Source: Phylloscopus collybita (lineage: Eukaryota > Chordata > Aves > Passeriformes > Phylloscopidae). From it: 64,000 nt of DNA. Within the stretch, counting starts at the first letter, position 1; every line of letters begins with the position of its first letter. A program made the translations under genes and the position numbers. Positions 1 to 9,160 of the stretch are shown here, in pieces. The DNA is taken from the NCBI GenBank assembly GCA_027886175.1, contig JAJNNQ010000011.1, positions 1,736,001 through 1,800,000 on the forward strand, in the 5' to 3' direction. The notes beneath the pieces are model-generated. The model worked only from the letters and a program-made list of their open reading frames with translations. It was not told the DNA's origin and did no database searches.

Positions 1-439
1 GGTCACCCCGCAGGGTCCCCCCAAGTCCCTCCCCAGTGCCCCCCATGAACGGGACTGGGCTGAACTGGGAAGCTTTCCTGGGAACACTGGGAGCAGCCGG
101 GCAGGGCCAGAGTGCCAGCGGGGCTGGGGGGACACACGACCCCCCCAAAATCAGCGCGGGGACAGAGCGGGGGGTCCCGGCCGGGCCCGAGGCCACGGGG
201 AGGGGCTGCGGCTGCTGCTGGCTCAGGAGCTCTGTGGGCAGAGAAAAGGGGGTGACCCCGGGCTGGGGGGCCCCGGGGGGAGCACACACGCTCCGGGGGA
301 GGGGGGACACCACCCCCGGGACCCCCCCTCACCTTCCTGCGCAGGCAGAAGCCGAGCCCCAGCGCCGGGAAGACGAAGCCCAACACGAAGCCCCTGATCC
401 CCGTCAGCATCTTGCTGCGGGTGGCGTCCGGCGGCATCT

Positions 440-1005
440 CTGGGGGGTCCGCAGGGGTCAGGACACCCCAAAACCTTGCACAGACACCCCAGGCCCCTCC
501 AAGCTCCCTCCCAGTCTCCGCCAGCCCACCCAGGACCCCCTGAAACCTCCTCCCAGTCCCTTCCCGGCCTCCCCAGGACCCCCCAAAGCCCCTCCTGTCC
601 CTCTCAGGATCCCACAGCCCCCTCCCAGTTGCCCCCCAGGACCCCCAAAGCCTCTCCCAGTCCCTTCCCAGCCCCTCCAGGACTCACCCAGACCTCTCCC
701 AGTCTCTTCCCAGCACAACCAACCTCATCCCAGCCCCGCTTTCCCATCCCCCAGCTCCTCCCAGCCCCTCCAGGCTCACTCCCATCCCTCCCAGTCGCAC
801 CCAGCACCCCCAAACTCCCTCCCAGCGCCCCCCAGCACCCCCGGAAACCCATCCCACCCTCCCCAGCCCCCTCCAAACTCCTGCTCCGCCCTTCCACAGC
901 CCCCAGCCCCTCTCCCAGTTCCAACCGGGCTCTCCCCAGCTCCCTCCCAGTTGCTCCCAGCACATCCCAGTGCCTCTGCCGGCCCGGCCAGCGGCTCCCC
1001 CGTGC
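440..1005. repeat. Pyrimidine-rich degenerate repeat, MHC intron 3
   Basis: The intron between exons 3 and 4 is built of degenerate CCCAGTCCC / CCCAGCCCCTCC units. This removes stop codons on both strands and creates long proline- or glycine-rich open frames that are not genes. The same intron is present at 33844-34344 and 58303-58868 with small length differences. Confidence 0.8.
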
Positions 1006-1290
1006 CCCAGTGCCGGCTCAGGGGCTGCTCCAGGCTGACGTGCTCCACCTGGCAGCTGGAGGTGACCCCGCGGGGCCGGGGGGGCGTTTCCAGCAGCACC
1101 AGCAGCTGGTGGCTCCAGTCCCCGTTGGGCACCACGGCGGTGGCCACCACGTGCCCCGAGAGCTCCTGCTGGCCCTGGAACCACCTCAGCCGGCTCTGGG
1201 CAGGGGAGAAATCCATCCCGGAGCAGAGCAGGCGGCCGGGGCCGGGCTGGGAGCTCGAGGGCAGCAGCGAGATGGAAACGCTGGGGGGCA

Positions 1291-1535
1291 CTGGGAGAGA
1301 GAGGGGACAGACTGGGATCAGCTGGGGGGCACTGGGAGAGAGAGGGGACAGACTGGGATCAGCTGGGGGGAACTGGGAGAGAGAGGGGACAGACTGGGAT
1401 CAGCTGGGGGGAACTGGGAGAGAGAGGGACAGACTGGGATCAGCTGGGGGGAACTGGGAGAGAGAGGGGACAGACTGGGATCAGCTGGGGGGAACTGGGA
1501 GAGAGAGGGACAGACTGGGATCAGCTGGGGGGGAC
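1291..1535. repeat. 41-bp minisatellite, six units, in MHC intron 2
   Basis: Six near-identical units starting CTGGGAGAGAGAGGGGACAG begin at 1291, 1332, 1373, 1414, 1454 and 1495. Two of the six units lack one G. The array begins exactly at the exon 3 splice acceptor, so the acceptor CAG is part of the first unit. Confidence 0.9.
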
Positions 1536-1566
1536 TGGGAGAGAGGGGAGGGGCGGTGTAGGCTTG

Positions 1567-1668
1567 GGAGGGACTGGGAATGGACTGGGATGAACTGGAA
1601 ATGGACTGGGATGAACTGGAAATGGACTGGGATGAACTGGGAATGGACTGGGATGAACTGGGAATGAA
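1567..1668. repeat. 21-bp tandem repeat, about 4-5 units
   Basis: The unit is AATGGACTGGGATGAACTGG plus one base. It lies between the 41-bp array and the class II promoter module. Copies 2 and 3 of the MHC unit carry about two and three units. Confidence 0.85.
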
Positions 1669-1723
1669 GCGCGCGGCGCTGGGAGGCCGAGTCCCGCGCG
1701 GGGCGCTCGGCGCTGCGGGTCTG

Positions 1724-1765
1724 CCTGGCAACTGATGAGTCATCAGCAACTCGCGCTCTGATTGG
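1724..1765 (+). promoter_or_regulatory. MHC class II X1-X2-Y promoter module (copy 1)
   Basis: X1 box CCTGGCAACTGATG is at 1724-1737, an overlapping X2/CRE-like TGAGTCAT at 1736-1743, and Y box (inverted CCAAT) CTGATTGG at 1758-1765. X1 start to Y start is 34 bp. The X-Y enhanceosome (RFX on X1, CREB-type factors on X2, NF-Y on Y, recruiting CIITA) is established for class II promoters and needs fixed helical spacing. The module faces the plus strand, opposite to the pseudogene exons that flank it, and no signal-peptide exon follows it. I did not recognise an S/W box upstream. Confidence 0.85.
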
Positions 1766-2134
1766 CTGAGAGGCGTCAGCTCCACACACGGCCGGGATGG
1801 ACACGCGGCGGGGCACTGGGAGAGACTGGGATGGACTGGGATGGACTGGGGTGGATTTGGAAGTCCCGGGGATGGGCCCAAGGAGGGCTGAGGGCTCTGG
1901 GGTGATTCGCAGGGAGGGTTTGAGGGGCTCCAGGGTCATTGCCAGGGCAGGGCCCGAGGGGACGCGCTCTGCCCCACGCTCACCTCTGCGCTCCACCAGG
2001 AACGGGGTGATCCCCTCGGAGTTGTGGGGGCAGAGCCTGTCCGCTTGACCCCGTTTGTACTCCAGTGTTTCCGGTTGGTTGTTCCAGTACCGGGCCTGTT
2101 TGTCCCCAAAGGGGGTGTCCCCTACGTAGTCCTA

Positions 2135-2300
2135 TCTGTGCAGGAAGGTGAGGGGGGGTCCCGGGTGTCGTGTCCCTCCTCCCCCAGAGCGTGTGTCAGC
2201 CCGGGGTCACCCCCTTTTCTCTGCCCACAGAGCTCCTGAGGCAGCAGCAGCTGCCCGTGGGCTCGGGCCCGGCCAGACCCCCCGTTCTGTCCCTGCTGTG
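2135..2300 (+). pseudogene. Inverted MHC class II beta tail (end of exon 4, intron, exon 5)
   Basis: Read on the plus strand, this piece repeats the reverse complement of about 160-345: the last codons of exon 4 (CTGTGCAGGAAG) followed by GTGAGG, the short last intron ending CCCACAG, then AGCTCCTGA (Ser-Ser-stop, about 2230-2238) and start of the 3' UTR. It is fused head-on to the minus-strand exon 2 at about 2135. Confidence 0.85.
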
Positions 2301-2850
2301 GTGTGTTTTTATTGTGTTTCCAATTGCTACTCAGTTTTAATGTTCAGTTTTGTACCCCCCTATTTTTTGTATTGTTACAGTATATTTTATCCCTAATGGA
2401 TTGTTCCTTTCCCCCTGTATTGTTGGTCTTGCCCTGCTTGTCTGTCTTCCCTAGACCTGCCCTTCCCTCCTCCTACAGAATTGTCAATCCTTCCCTCACC
2501 CTGCCCCTTCTTCCAGACCCTTCCCTGTCAATCCCCCAACCTTCAACGCCCCAGTGGTTGGTTTAAACTGTTCCCTCCCCTTGTGTTCTTTCATTGCTCT
2601 GTGCATTGTACTCCCCGCCTTATGTTCCTCCCCCATGTCACCCTCATTGGTTGGAAATTGTATCCTCTCCCCAGACCTCCCCCACTTATCAGCCCCTGCA
2701 AGCCCAGGTTCTGTGCCTTTTTCTGTCCCTGACCCTCTGGGCAATAAACACCTTTGGAAATCACCCAGAAGGCCTCTCCCTGTCCCTTGTCCCTGCCCTG
2801 GACGCGTGCCACCTGTGCTATAGAGCAGCTGTGCCCTGCAGCTGCACCCC
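2300..2850 (+). repeat. LTR-like segment with polyadenylation signal
   Basis: AATAAA is at 2743-2748, about 75 bp downstream of an inverted CCAAT motif (CATTGGTTGG), and the TATA-like position reads CTTATCAG here but CTTATAAG in copy 3. This arrangement is that of a retroviral LTR, though it may include the 3' UTR of the inverted MHC tail. No clear ends or target duplications were found. Copies lie at 35470-36040 and 59985-60540. Confidence 0.45.
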
Positions 2851-2929
2851 GGATTGCCTGGCTTTCTGGGGGCAGCCCACTCCTGGCGCCGGTGCCGGGA
2901 GCTGGCTGGGCTGAGGGACACCGGCATCG

Positions 2930-3065
2930 TGTCCTGTCCCCATATCTTTGCCTGAGAGCCCCTGAATTTTCTAAACTATAATAATTTGGAGGGATGGAAT
3001 TCTCCATTCCAAGGGAGACTCTGGATTTTCCTGGCACACACCTGTCTTTCAAACTAACATCATTC
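2930..3065 (+). repeat. ERVL-type LTR 3' end fragment
   Basis: This carries the sequence 'TTTGCCTGAGAGCCCCTGAA ... CCATTCCAAGGGAG ... CACCTGTCTTTC', also seen at 5700-5840, 32885-33020, 36125-36250, 38970-39100, 57345-57480, 60635-60760 and 63395-63530. It resembles the 3' end of the abundant passerine ERVL LTRs. Family naming is from memory and was not searched. Confidence 0.5.
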
Positions 3066-3069
3066 TCTG

Positions 3070-3690
3070 AGTTAGTTACCATATAAAAGTCAGTTATTAT
3101 ATAAACCTTAGCTATAATACTTATAAAGCATTTCAGCACTGTGCAGTCTCTCTTTTAATATTTTTCTAAGGCCTATGATATAAAATCAATTTATTATGCT
3201 GCCATTTCTGTCGGCTATGCAGTGCACACACAAACTGATAATGTTACGCCAAAAAGCAGCTGAAAGGAATTATAATGTGTACTGTATCAAAATAATTGTG
3301 ATCAATGACAATGTGCAAAACCTGACATGTGAATGCAAAAACCAATATTGTATTGTCATTGATCTTGTCATTTGCATTGTCATTTATAACCCCCTCTGCT
3401 TCAGGCACCGAGGGGGCTCATTCACCCCCTGTCCCCGCATCCCTGAGTGTCCTCAATTGCCCCTGAGTGTCCCTGAACATTCCTGAGTGTCCCCGAGTGT
3501 CCCTGTATGTTACCTGAGTGTCCCCAGTGAGGTCACCCCAGGAATTCCCATCAGGATTTGGAACAGTTTCAATGAAAATCTCCAGAACATTCCCCAATTT
3601 TGTCTCAAACACCAAGCAGGGAGAGGGGAGGGGACAAGTGACACCAGCCATGTTCCCGATGATGCCATCACCCCAATGATGTCCCCAAGC
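3070..3690 (-). pseudogene. 3' relic of the unknown two-exon gene family
   Basis: On the minus strand this matches the region after the stop codons of the two paralogs at 39.6-41.0 and 42.0-43.4 kb: 'GTTTGAGACAAAATTGGGGA', an A/T-rich ATTGTCATTG stretch, and a tandem CCCTGAGTGT repeat (about 3445-3530). None of the coding exon remains; the copy is cut off at 3690 by an LTR-like sequence. The same relic sits in MHC units 2 (36255-36960) and 3 (60765-61400). Confidence 0.6.
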
Positions 3691-3960
3691 TGTTAAGAAT
3701 GGGGCCAGCAGACCAGCTCCTTTGAAAAGGCCTTTATTGAAAAACAGCGCTGGGTGGGGGCCCGAGGGGTCGCGCACACGGCCACTGCTCCCGCTGGACG
3801 GTGCCGAGGAGGACACGGCAGAGCTGGGGCTCCCGTCCCCACCAGAGTCCCTGGGAAGTCACTTGTAGGGTCGTGGTCCGGGGCTGTCACACTGGCCCGG
3901 TACTGTCCGGTCATGGCGAGGAGTCGGAGGTCTTTAGTTGGTAGCCTGATGTTCACCACT
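3690..3960 (-). repeat. LTR-like element (minus strand) with AATAAA
   Basis: On the minus strand a polyadenylation signal AATAAA (3738-3733) precedes a terminal ...TTCTTAACA at 3690. The sequence truncates the gene relic to its left. The upstream edge is a guess. Copies are at 36959-37230 and 61399-61670. Confidence 0.4.
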
Positions 3961-4764
3961 GTTTTCCTCAGCTGAAGAAGTCACTTTCAGTCTTTGGTGT
4001 TGTAATGGCTCGTTGCCTTTGGGGTCTTTACCCTGAAATATTGTCCCATCGTTCCCTGGTGTCTCCTCATTTGCATGTGCGCCATCTTGGGGAGCAGTGA
4101 CAGTGGTTCCCGACGGGAAATGGATTCCGGTGTACAATGGAAGGGGATCAATGGAGTGAAATCATCAATAACAGGTAAGTAATTAATGTCCTTTAACATG
4201 AACAGGTGTTGTGGTGTGCCTTTAAGGTTTTCAAGGCGGGCTCCCTTTTGGAGATTCTTCCCCTCCCCCAGGGTAGGTTTTTCCCAGCCAACCCTGAGGG
4301 AATGATTATAATACACCGGGTTTACCAAGCAACCTGAGGTTCTGCAGGGGCTGCCCATCGAAGGAATTGGCCCCGGCAGAGAGGGCCCACCCCTCCTCAC
4401 AGGTGATTTGACCTTTAGGCTGCCCTTTAGCCCTCGGGTCACGCCCTGTCCCTCTCTGAGAGGTAGGCTGTGTGCCCTCCCCCTTCCCCCTCTCCCAGGT
4501 GAAAACCCAGCACAGGCACATGGTCGGGGTTCTGCTCAGGGCAGTCACACGGTTCAGAAGTGCTGCTGTAACTGGAATAAAATCTCTGGACAAGACTCCT
4601 GAGGCAGATCCGTTTCCTTTCTCCACTGATTCATCCAACCCCTCTGAAGGAGCCATGCAGGATTCGTCTTGCTACATTTACCCTGGGTCCTACACTGCCT
4701 GAAACAAGCCTGGACTTGTCCGAGGGGTCAGTGCCTGTGTTAGCAGTGCAGGGAGAGGATCCTT
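3960..4764. other. Conserved block, probable retroelement interior, unassigned
   Basis: Short open frames occur on both strands (for example 3987-4442 and 4306-4656 on the minus strand) and persist in copies 2 and 3, but persistence is expected from recent duplication. I recognise no domain. It ends in a purine-rich stretch (about 4745-4760) directly before an LTR-like TGTTATAAATGC start at 4771, which is the position of a polypurine tract in a provirus on the plus strand. Confidence 0.35.
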
Positions 4765-4770
4765 TTGGGA

Positions 4771-5300
4771 CTGTTATAAATGCACATTTTAGAGTTGGCT
4801 TTTCGCAAATATTGAAATGAATGTTATACATATAGTGTAAGAAGGTTGTAATGTATTTCCTTTTATTTGTGGAATTTAAAAATATAACGTATATTTTCAG
4901 ATTGTAACAAAGTAGAGATGGGGGTTGTTTTTGTTTTTGTTTTTTTTTACTCCTCAACTAGATAGAAGACAGAAGGGATGTTTGGAATTCCTGAACTAAA
5001 GATTTCTGATAAAGAACAATTAAGCCTTTGAGAGTTTGAATCTTCGGAAGACAGATTTGCAACATACATCTAGACTGCGTGGAATCCCACAGGTAAACTG
5101 TATGCTTAGGGGGGGTCTTGAAACCAAAATGAATATTTGAATCATGCATTAGCTTATTTAAATATGTAACACCAAGACTTTTAAATACCAAGAAATTTGG
5201 AATGGGCGGTGTGTTGCTTTTCACCCTCAGCTGAGAAGCTATCTTTTTTGTTTCCTTATCTATTTTTATTCTATTTTATTTTCTTTTTATTAAACTTATA
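4771..5300 (+). repeat. LTR fragment related to the solo LTR at 43.7 kb
   Basis: The start (TGTTATAAATGCAC, then GTTGGCTTTTCGCAAATATT) matches the first 100 bases of the LTR at 43749. The remainder is A/T-rich and diverges. Copies lie at 38043-38560 and 62482-63000. Confidence 0.55.
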
Positions 5301-5329
5301 AATTAATAGAACAAGGTGAAAGGTCATTT

Positions 5330-5840
5330 TTCACACTGCTGGGACATCTTGCTGGCCCAGCTTGCTGCTGCCGAGAGTCCTGCAGGGGCCCTGGGATGGG
5401 CAGCCCCAGGGCTCTGGGAAGCAAAGCCTCTCCTCCATCCCTTCCCGTCCCGGACAAAGCCGCCATCACCGCGCGCTCCCCGAGCCCGCGCCACAGCGCC
5501 CCCTGCAGCCGCGGGGGGATCATCGCACCTGCCCTGCCCACCGGGAGCCACCAGCGCCCCTGCCGGCTGTGCCCGGAACTGCACCCCAGGGGAAAGTGCC
5601 GCGCTCAGGGAAGCTGTTCCTGGGCTCCTGGTTCTGTTTGTTATCAATGCTGTGGTTGGTGGGGTTTGTTTGCCTGCTTATACACACCAGGAAAGAACTG
5701 TGATTCCTGTCCCCATAGCTGTGCCTGAGAGCCCCTGAATTTTCAAAATTATAATAATTCACGGGAAGTGGAGTTTGAATTCTCCATTCCAAGGGAGGTT
5801 CCTCTTTCCTCAGCAGACACCTGTTGTTCAAATCTAGACA
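5330..5840 (+). repeat. GC-rich repeat ending in an ERVL-like LTR tail
   Basis: A GC-rich stretch (5340-5640) with several open frames in all phases runs into the ERVL-like LTR tail at 5700-5840. Copies are at 38590-39090 and 63015-63530. The best-conserved frame (5316-5738, plus) has no recognised domain and runs into LTR sequence, so I do not call it a gene. Confidence 0.45.
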
Positions 5841-5844
5841 GCAT

Positions 5845-6325
5845 GAGATGATCATGACCATGTGATGACCATGACTGTGACCCTGCCCGTGAGATGATGA
5901 CCATCAGAGGGCTGTGACCATCAGATGACCATGACACAGCTATGAGGTGATCGAGATCATGAGCTGACCATGAGATGAACATGACACAACCATGGCCATG
6001 AGGTCATCATGGCCATGGGAAGACCGTGACCATCAGATGACCATGACACAGCCACGAGCATGAGATCGTGCCCATGAGAGGATCATGAGTATGAGGTGAT
6101 TGTGATCAGTAGACGACCATGAACATGAGATGATGGTTCTCAGATAATGACCGTTACATGACTACAACTGTGACCATGCACATGACTGTGGCAATGTGTT
6201 GACCACAAGATGACCATGACCATTTGATGACCATGAGCATTTCATGACCATGACCATAAGGTGACCATGACCTAACCATGGCCATGGGGTCATAAAGACC
6301 ATGAGATGAGCAAGAGATGTGTAGT
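5845..6325. repeat. ATGACCATGA minisatellite
   Basis: About 480 bp of degenerate tandem units such as GATGACCATGACCATGAG. The same array ends the window at 63530-64000 but is absent from MHC unit 2. Confidence 0.9.
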
Positions 6326-6339
6326 GGTTTAGGGCAAAT

Positions 6340-7000
6340 TTGGGAGGAAACCTCCTAAGGGGCTCTCCCTCCCCTCCCCCAACGTGTTCAGGAGTGACCT
6401 CCTCAAAGAGAAGTGGAAAGAAACCTGTTTAATTAAACTGGCAAAGCACTCCCCAGCACAATAAATTCAACAATACCAGATGACAAGAACTTTGTGCTGC
6501 TCTGGAGAGATGACAAATTCGGAAAGAAGTCGCTCCTGTAGGTCGCTGCTCTACTCGCAGTAACTTCAGCACTGGGAAAAGTTGCTGCGCAGGGTGGATC
6601 TTGGTGGGTCCCAGGTGCAAGCTCCCCCGGAGACCCCCAGGTCCTCAGTCTGGAGAGGTTTGAACAGTTCCAAAGAAAAGCAAATAAAAAGGGAAACAAA
6701 GAAAAAAAACAGGAAAAAGAAAACTGAAGGTTGTCCGCCTCAGCCAGATTCACTAACTAAAAAAAAAAGAAGGGAAAAAGAGAGAGGGGAAAAAAACCCC
6801 TCACTGTCTCATGTCCCTGTGTTATTGACTCCCACTCTCAAGGCCAGCACAGAAGGGGAAATTTCTGAAAACAAACTGTGCACTTCTCACCAGATTTTTA
6901 CTCTCAGACCCAATATTAAAGGTACAGAGTGTAATATCCAGCATAAACCCAACAGACAATTCAGGATATAAACAACGTAACATCACACTAGGACACTCTT
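6340..7000. repeat. LTR of the lysine-PBS class, degenerate
   Basis: It starts GTAGTGGTTTAGGGCAAATT. The 6340-6380 stretch is the reverse complement of the end of the LTR at 29.7 kb (CCTCCCAAATTTGCCCTAAA). Purine-rich, A-rich sequence follows to about 6800. No coding potential was recognised. Confidence 0.5.
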
Positions 7001-7014
7001 GAAAAACAGAAAAT

Positions 7015-7090
7015 CAAAATTGTGGAATCCCTGAGGTTGAAAAAGACCTCCAAGACCATCCAGTATTCCTTGAGGCCACCAGAAGAGAGG
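7015..7090 (+). mobile_element. CR1-like LINE 3' fragment
   Basis: The phrase 'GGAATCCCTGAGGTTGAAAA' followed by 'AGACCTCCAAGACCATCCAG' resembles the conserved 3' end of avian CR1 retrotransposons. It is short and recognised by memory only. Confidence 0.5.
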
Positions 7091-7309
7091 ATTGAATGCA
7101 AAAGATTCAGGGCTTGAAAGTCAACAAATCTACTATGCCCAAGGAATTCCCAATGTCGGTCTGTGTCCGATGGATGTTCCTGCCCCTGTGCTCATCCAGG
7201 TGCCCACAGGGAGCCAAGAAGATATGGAGCACCCCCAGCCAGGTGTCTTCCCAACAGGGATCACAAGGGCTCTGCCCAACAGGGGTCACTGGGGATCATC
7301 CAACGCTGA

Positions 7310-7382
7310 TCCTCCCACGGGGGATGGAGCTGGAGCAGCGCACGAAGCTCTTCCCGCTCTCAGGGCACTCCCAGGGCTTCCC
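7310..7382 (-). pseudogene. Vestigial zinc finger downstream of stop
   Basis: Directly after the stop, in the same frame, the sequence reads GKPWECPESGKSF and on: a finger that kept its linker and first cysteine but lost the second cysteine and the histidines. The same remnant follows all six zinc-finger genes in the window. Confidence 0.75.
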
Positions 7383-8123
7383 TCAGTGGCGCCTCCGTTG
7401 GTGTCTGGTCAAGTCAGATCTCTGTGAGAAGCTCTTCCCACACTCAGGACACTCGTAGGGCCTCTCCCCGGTGTGGATGCGCCGGTGCCTGATGAGGTGT
7501 GAGTTGCGGTTGAAGCCCTTCCTGCAGTCGGGGCAGCGGAAGGGCCTCTCCTCCGTGTGAATCCGCTGATGTCTGAGGAGATGGGAGCTCCTCTGAAACC
7601 TCTTCCCACACTCAGGACACTCGTAGGGCCTCTCCCCAGTGTGGAGGCGCTGGTGGTTTCTCAGGCTGGAGCTGTATCCAAAGCCCTTCCCACATTCCAA
7701 GCAGGTGTAGAGCCCTTCCCCAGTGTGGATCACCTGGTGCTGGATCAGGGATGAGCTTACTCTGAAGCTCTTCCCACATTCCCCACACTTGTAGGGCTTT
7801 TCCCCAGTGTGGATCATCTGGTGTTTCCTAAGATTGCCCTTCAGGCTGAAGCTCATCCCACATTCCCCACACTCATAGGGCCGTTCCCCAGTGTGGATCC
7901 TCTGGTGCCGGATCAGCTCGGACCTGCGGCTGAAGCCCTTCCCACATTCCAAGCACTTGTGGGGCTTCTCCCCTCCATCAGGCTTCTCCTCCAGCTCTGA
8001 GCTCCGGCTGGATCTCCGGCCGCCCTCCTGGCACAGGGGGGGTCTTTCCTCCTCGCAGCTCCCTGGGCTGGGTTTGCAGCCCCTCCTCCTGCGGGATCTC
8101 CGGGGCTTTTCCTCCTCCTCCAT
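7383..8123 (-). CDS. C2H2 zinc-finger protein, 7 fingers (left arm, palindrome 1)
   Basis: A 246-residue probable sequence-specific nuclear DNA-binding protein. The start ATG (8123-8121) begins an acidic/basic leader (MEEEEKP, then an arginine-rich stretch); residues from about 60 are seven C2H2 fingers joined by TGERPY/TGEKPY linkers. Predicted contact residues (-1,2,3,6) are RSER, LGNK, VSSQ, YSSN, RSHR, RSHR, QSDR. No KRAB, SCAN or BTB domain is visible. The last finger ends with the spacing HQRRRH before TGA. It appears to be a single coding exon with an acceptor (CCAAACCAG) just upstream and a possible noncoding first exon ending at about 8464 (CAG/GTGACC). It has two fingers fewer than the mirror copy at 28.2 kb. 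Confidence 0.85.
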   Translation of the reverse strand: MEEEEKPRRSRRRRGCKPSPGSCEEERPPLCQEGGRRSSRSSELEEKPDGGEKPHKCLECGKGFSRRSELIRHQRIHTGERPYECGECGMSFSLKGNLRKHQMIHTGEKPYKCGECGKSFRVSSSLIQHQVIHTGEGLYTCLECGKGFGYSSSLRNHQRLHTGERPYECPECGKRFQRSSHLLRHQRIHTEERPFRCPDCRKGFNRNSHLIRHRRIHTGERPYECPECGKSFSQRSDLTRHQRRRH

Positions 8124-8149
8124 CCGGACACTCCTTGGGAATGACAAAT

Positions 8150-8705
8150 CCTGGTTTGGGGAGAAAACAAGAGGACAGAGCCTTAGGCTGGGGGTTCCTC
8201 CATGCCCAAGTTCCTCTCAGGAAATCATTGGGTACCTTGTGTCTGTAAGAACCTCCAAAACACCAAGATTCACCCCAAATGTCCTCCAAACATCAAGAAC
8301 ACAGATCAAAAACTCCCCAAACATCCAGACTCATACAAAACCTCTTCTAAAACATAAAGGTTCAGCCCCTTGCAAAAACCCAAAGCACCAAATTTTAGCC
8401 AAATCAAGCTCAGAAACACCACGATTCACTCCCAGGAAAATCCTGGATCCCCCTCCCCGGTCACCTGCTGCATGTCGGGGGGGCAGCGCTCCTGGGGCTG
8501 GGGGAGGCTGCAGATCCAGGGAGGGGTGGAACCTTGTGCTGCCTCCTCTCCCTGCTCCTCCTCCTCCTCCTGTGACCCTACTCTTCCTCACACTCCTCTT
8601 CCTCCTACTGTTCCTCCTTCTCCTGCACAATCCCACCTTCTCCTCCCACGTGCATCCTTTGACCATTTTGTTCTTCATCCCTGCTTCTCCTTCCCTTCTC
8701 CTCCT
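8150..8705 (-). other. 5' region of the zinc-finger gene with 33-bp-like degenerate repeat
   Basis: Degenerate tandem phrases such as CACCAAGATTCACCCCAAA and AAACATCAAGAACACAGATC fill 8265-8440. A candidate noncoding exon with donor CAG/GTGACC lies around 8464. Equivalent sequence is found at 45870-46340 (-), 27965-28160 (+) and 52140-52330 (+). Confidence 0.5.
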
Positions 8706-8709
8706 ACCC

Positions 8710-9160
8710 CCAGGATTGACTGGGGACCCGAGAGTGTCCAGGAGACAGACGAGTGACAGATCAGGGGGGGCTGGGAAGAGTCAGCAGGGAGAGAGCACTG
8801 AAAATCCCATCAGGGAGGACACTGGGATCTTCAGGGAGGAAACATGGCAGGGCACCCATGCAGGGTGGAAAAGGGAAAGCCAGGAAGGGGTCCCAGCAAA
8901 AGGGATGATGATCCCAAAATATCTCTGAAGGGTCCCTTGGGAAAATGTTGAGGCAGTTTGCACATTCTCCCAGAGGTAATTAAGGACATGGACACCCGGG
9001 GAGGCAATTAGGGAAGTCAGGAAGGGATTTGGACAACAGGGGATGGATGGTGTTGGTGTGCTGGGAAGGGAAAGGGTAAAGGGCCGTGTGCAGGAATATG
9101 GTGAAGGCAAGAAGGAGCAGCAGGAATCCACCTGCAATGATCGAGATTTTCCTTGAATGA
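8710..9160 (+). other. Retroviral 5' leader remnant (no LTR)
   Basis: It matches 47355-47870, where the same sequence follows an LTR and a proline-type primer-binding site. Here the LTR and PBS are missing and the leader is joined directly to the zinc-finger upstream region at about 8712, next to GGATTGACTGGGGACC. Confidence 0.6.

Larger units (their letters stand above)
223..2135 (-). pseudogene. MHC class II beta chain pseudogene, unit copy 1
   Basis: This is a relic of the beta chain of the class II peptide-presenting heterodimer, read right to left. Half of exon 2 (beta-1 domain) lies at about 2135-1984 with motifs YVGDTPFGDKQARYWNNQ and CPHNSEG and a GTGAGC donor. Exon 3 (beta-2 immunoglobulin domain) is 1290-1006, with both disulfide cysteines (LLCSGMDF, SSCQVEHV) and LRWFQGQQ. 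Exon 4 (connecting peptide and membrane segment, KMLTGIRGFVLGF) is 439-333 with a GTGAGG donor. Exon 5 (231-223) adds only Ser-Ser-stop. Phases agree between exons. Exon 1 and the first half of exon 2 are missing because the sequence is fused at about 2135 to an inverted gene tail. The donor after exon 3 is GC instead of GT, and the beta-2 domain seems to carry one extra codon (ETPPRPRG). I see no frameshift in exons 3-5, but without a signal peptide and complete groove it cannot encode a normal chain. Confidence 0.9.

Noticed and set aside
36..1667. Long plus-strand open frame (543 residues), also at 33065-34822 and 57524-59296
   Set aside because: It is antisense to the class II beta exons; stops are missing because of GC- and repeat-rich introns. 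Composition is Pro/Gly-rich without a domain.
1797..2048. Open frame right after the class II promoter module
   Set aside because: Looks like the missing exon 1 by position, but has no signal-peptide character and consists of the tandem repeat plus antisense exon 2.
5316..5738. 140-residue frame conserved in all three MHC units
   Set aside because: Runs into an ERVL-like LTR tail; all frames are open there, and conservation is explained by duplication.
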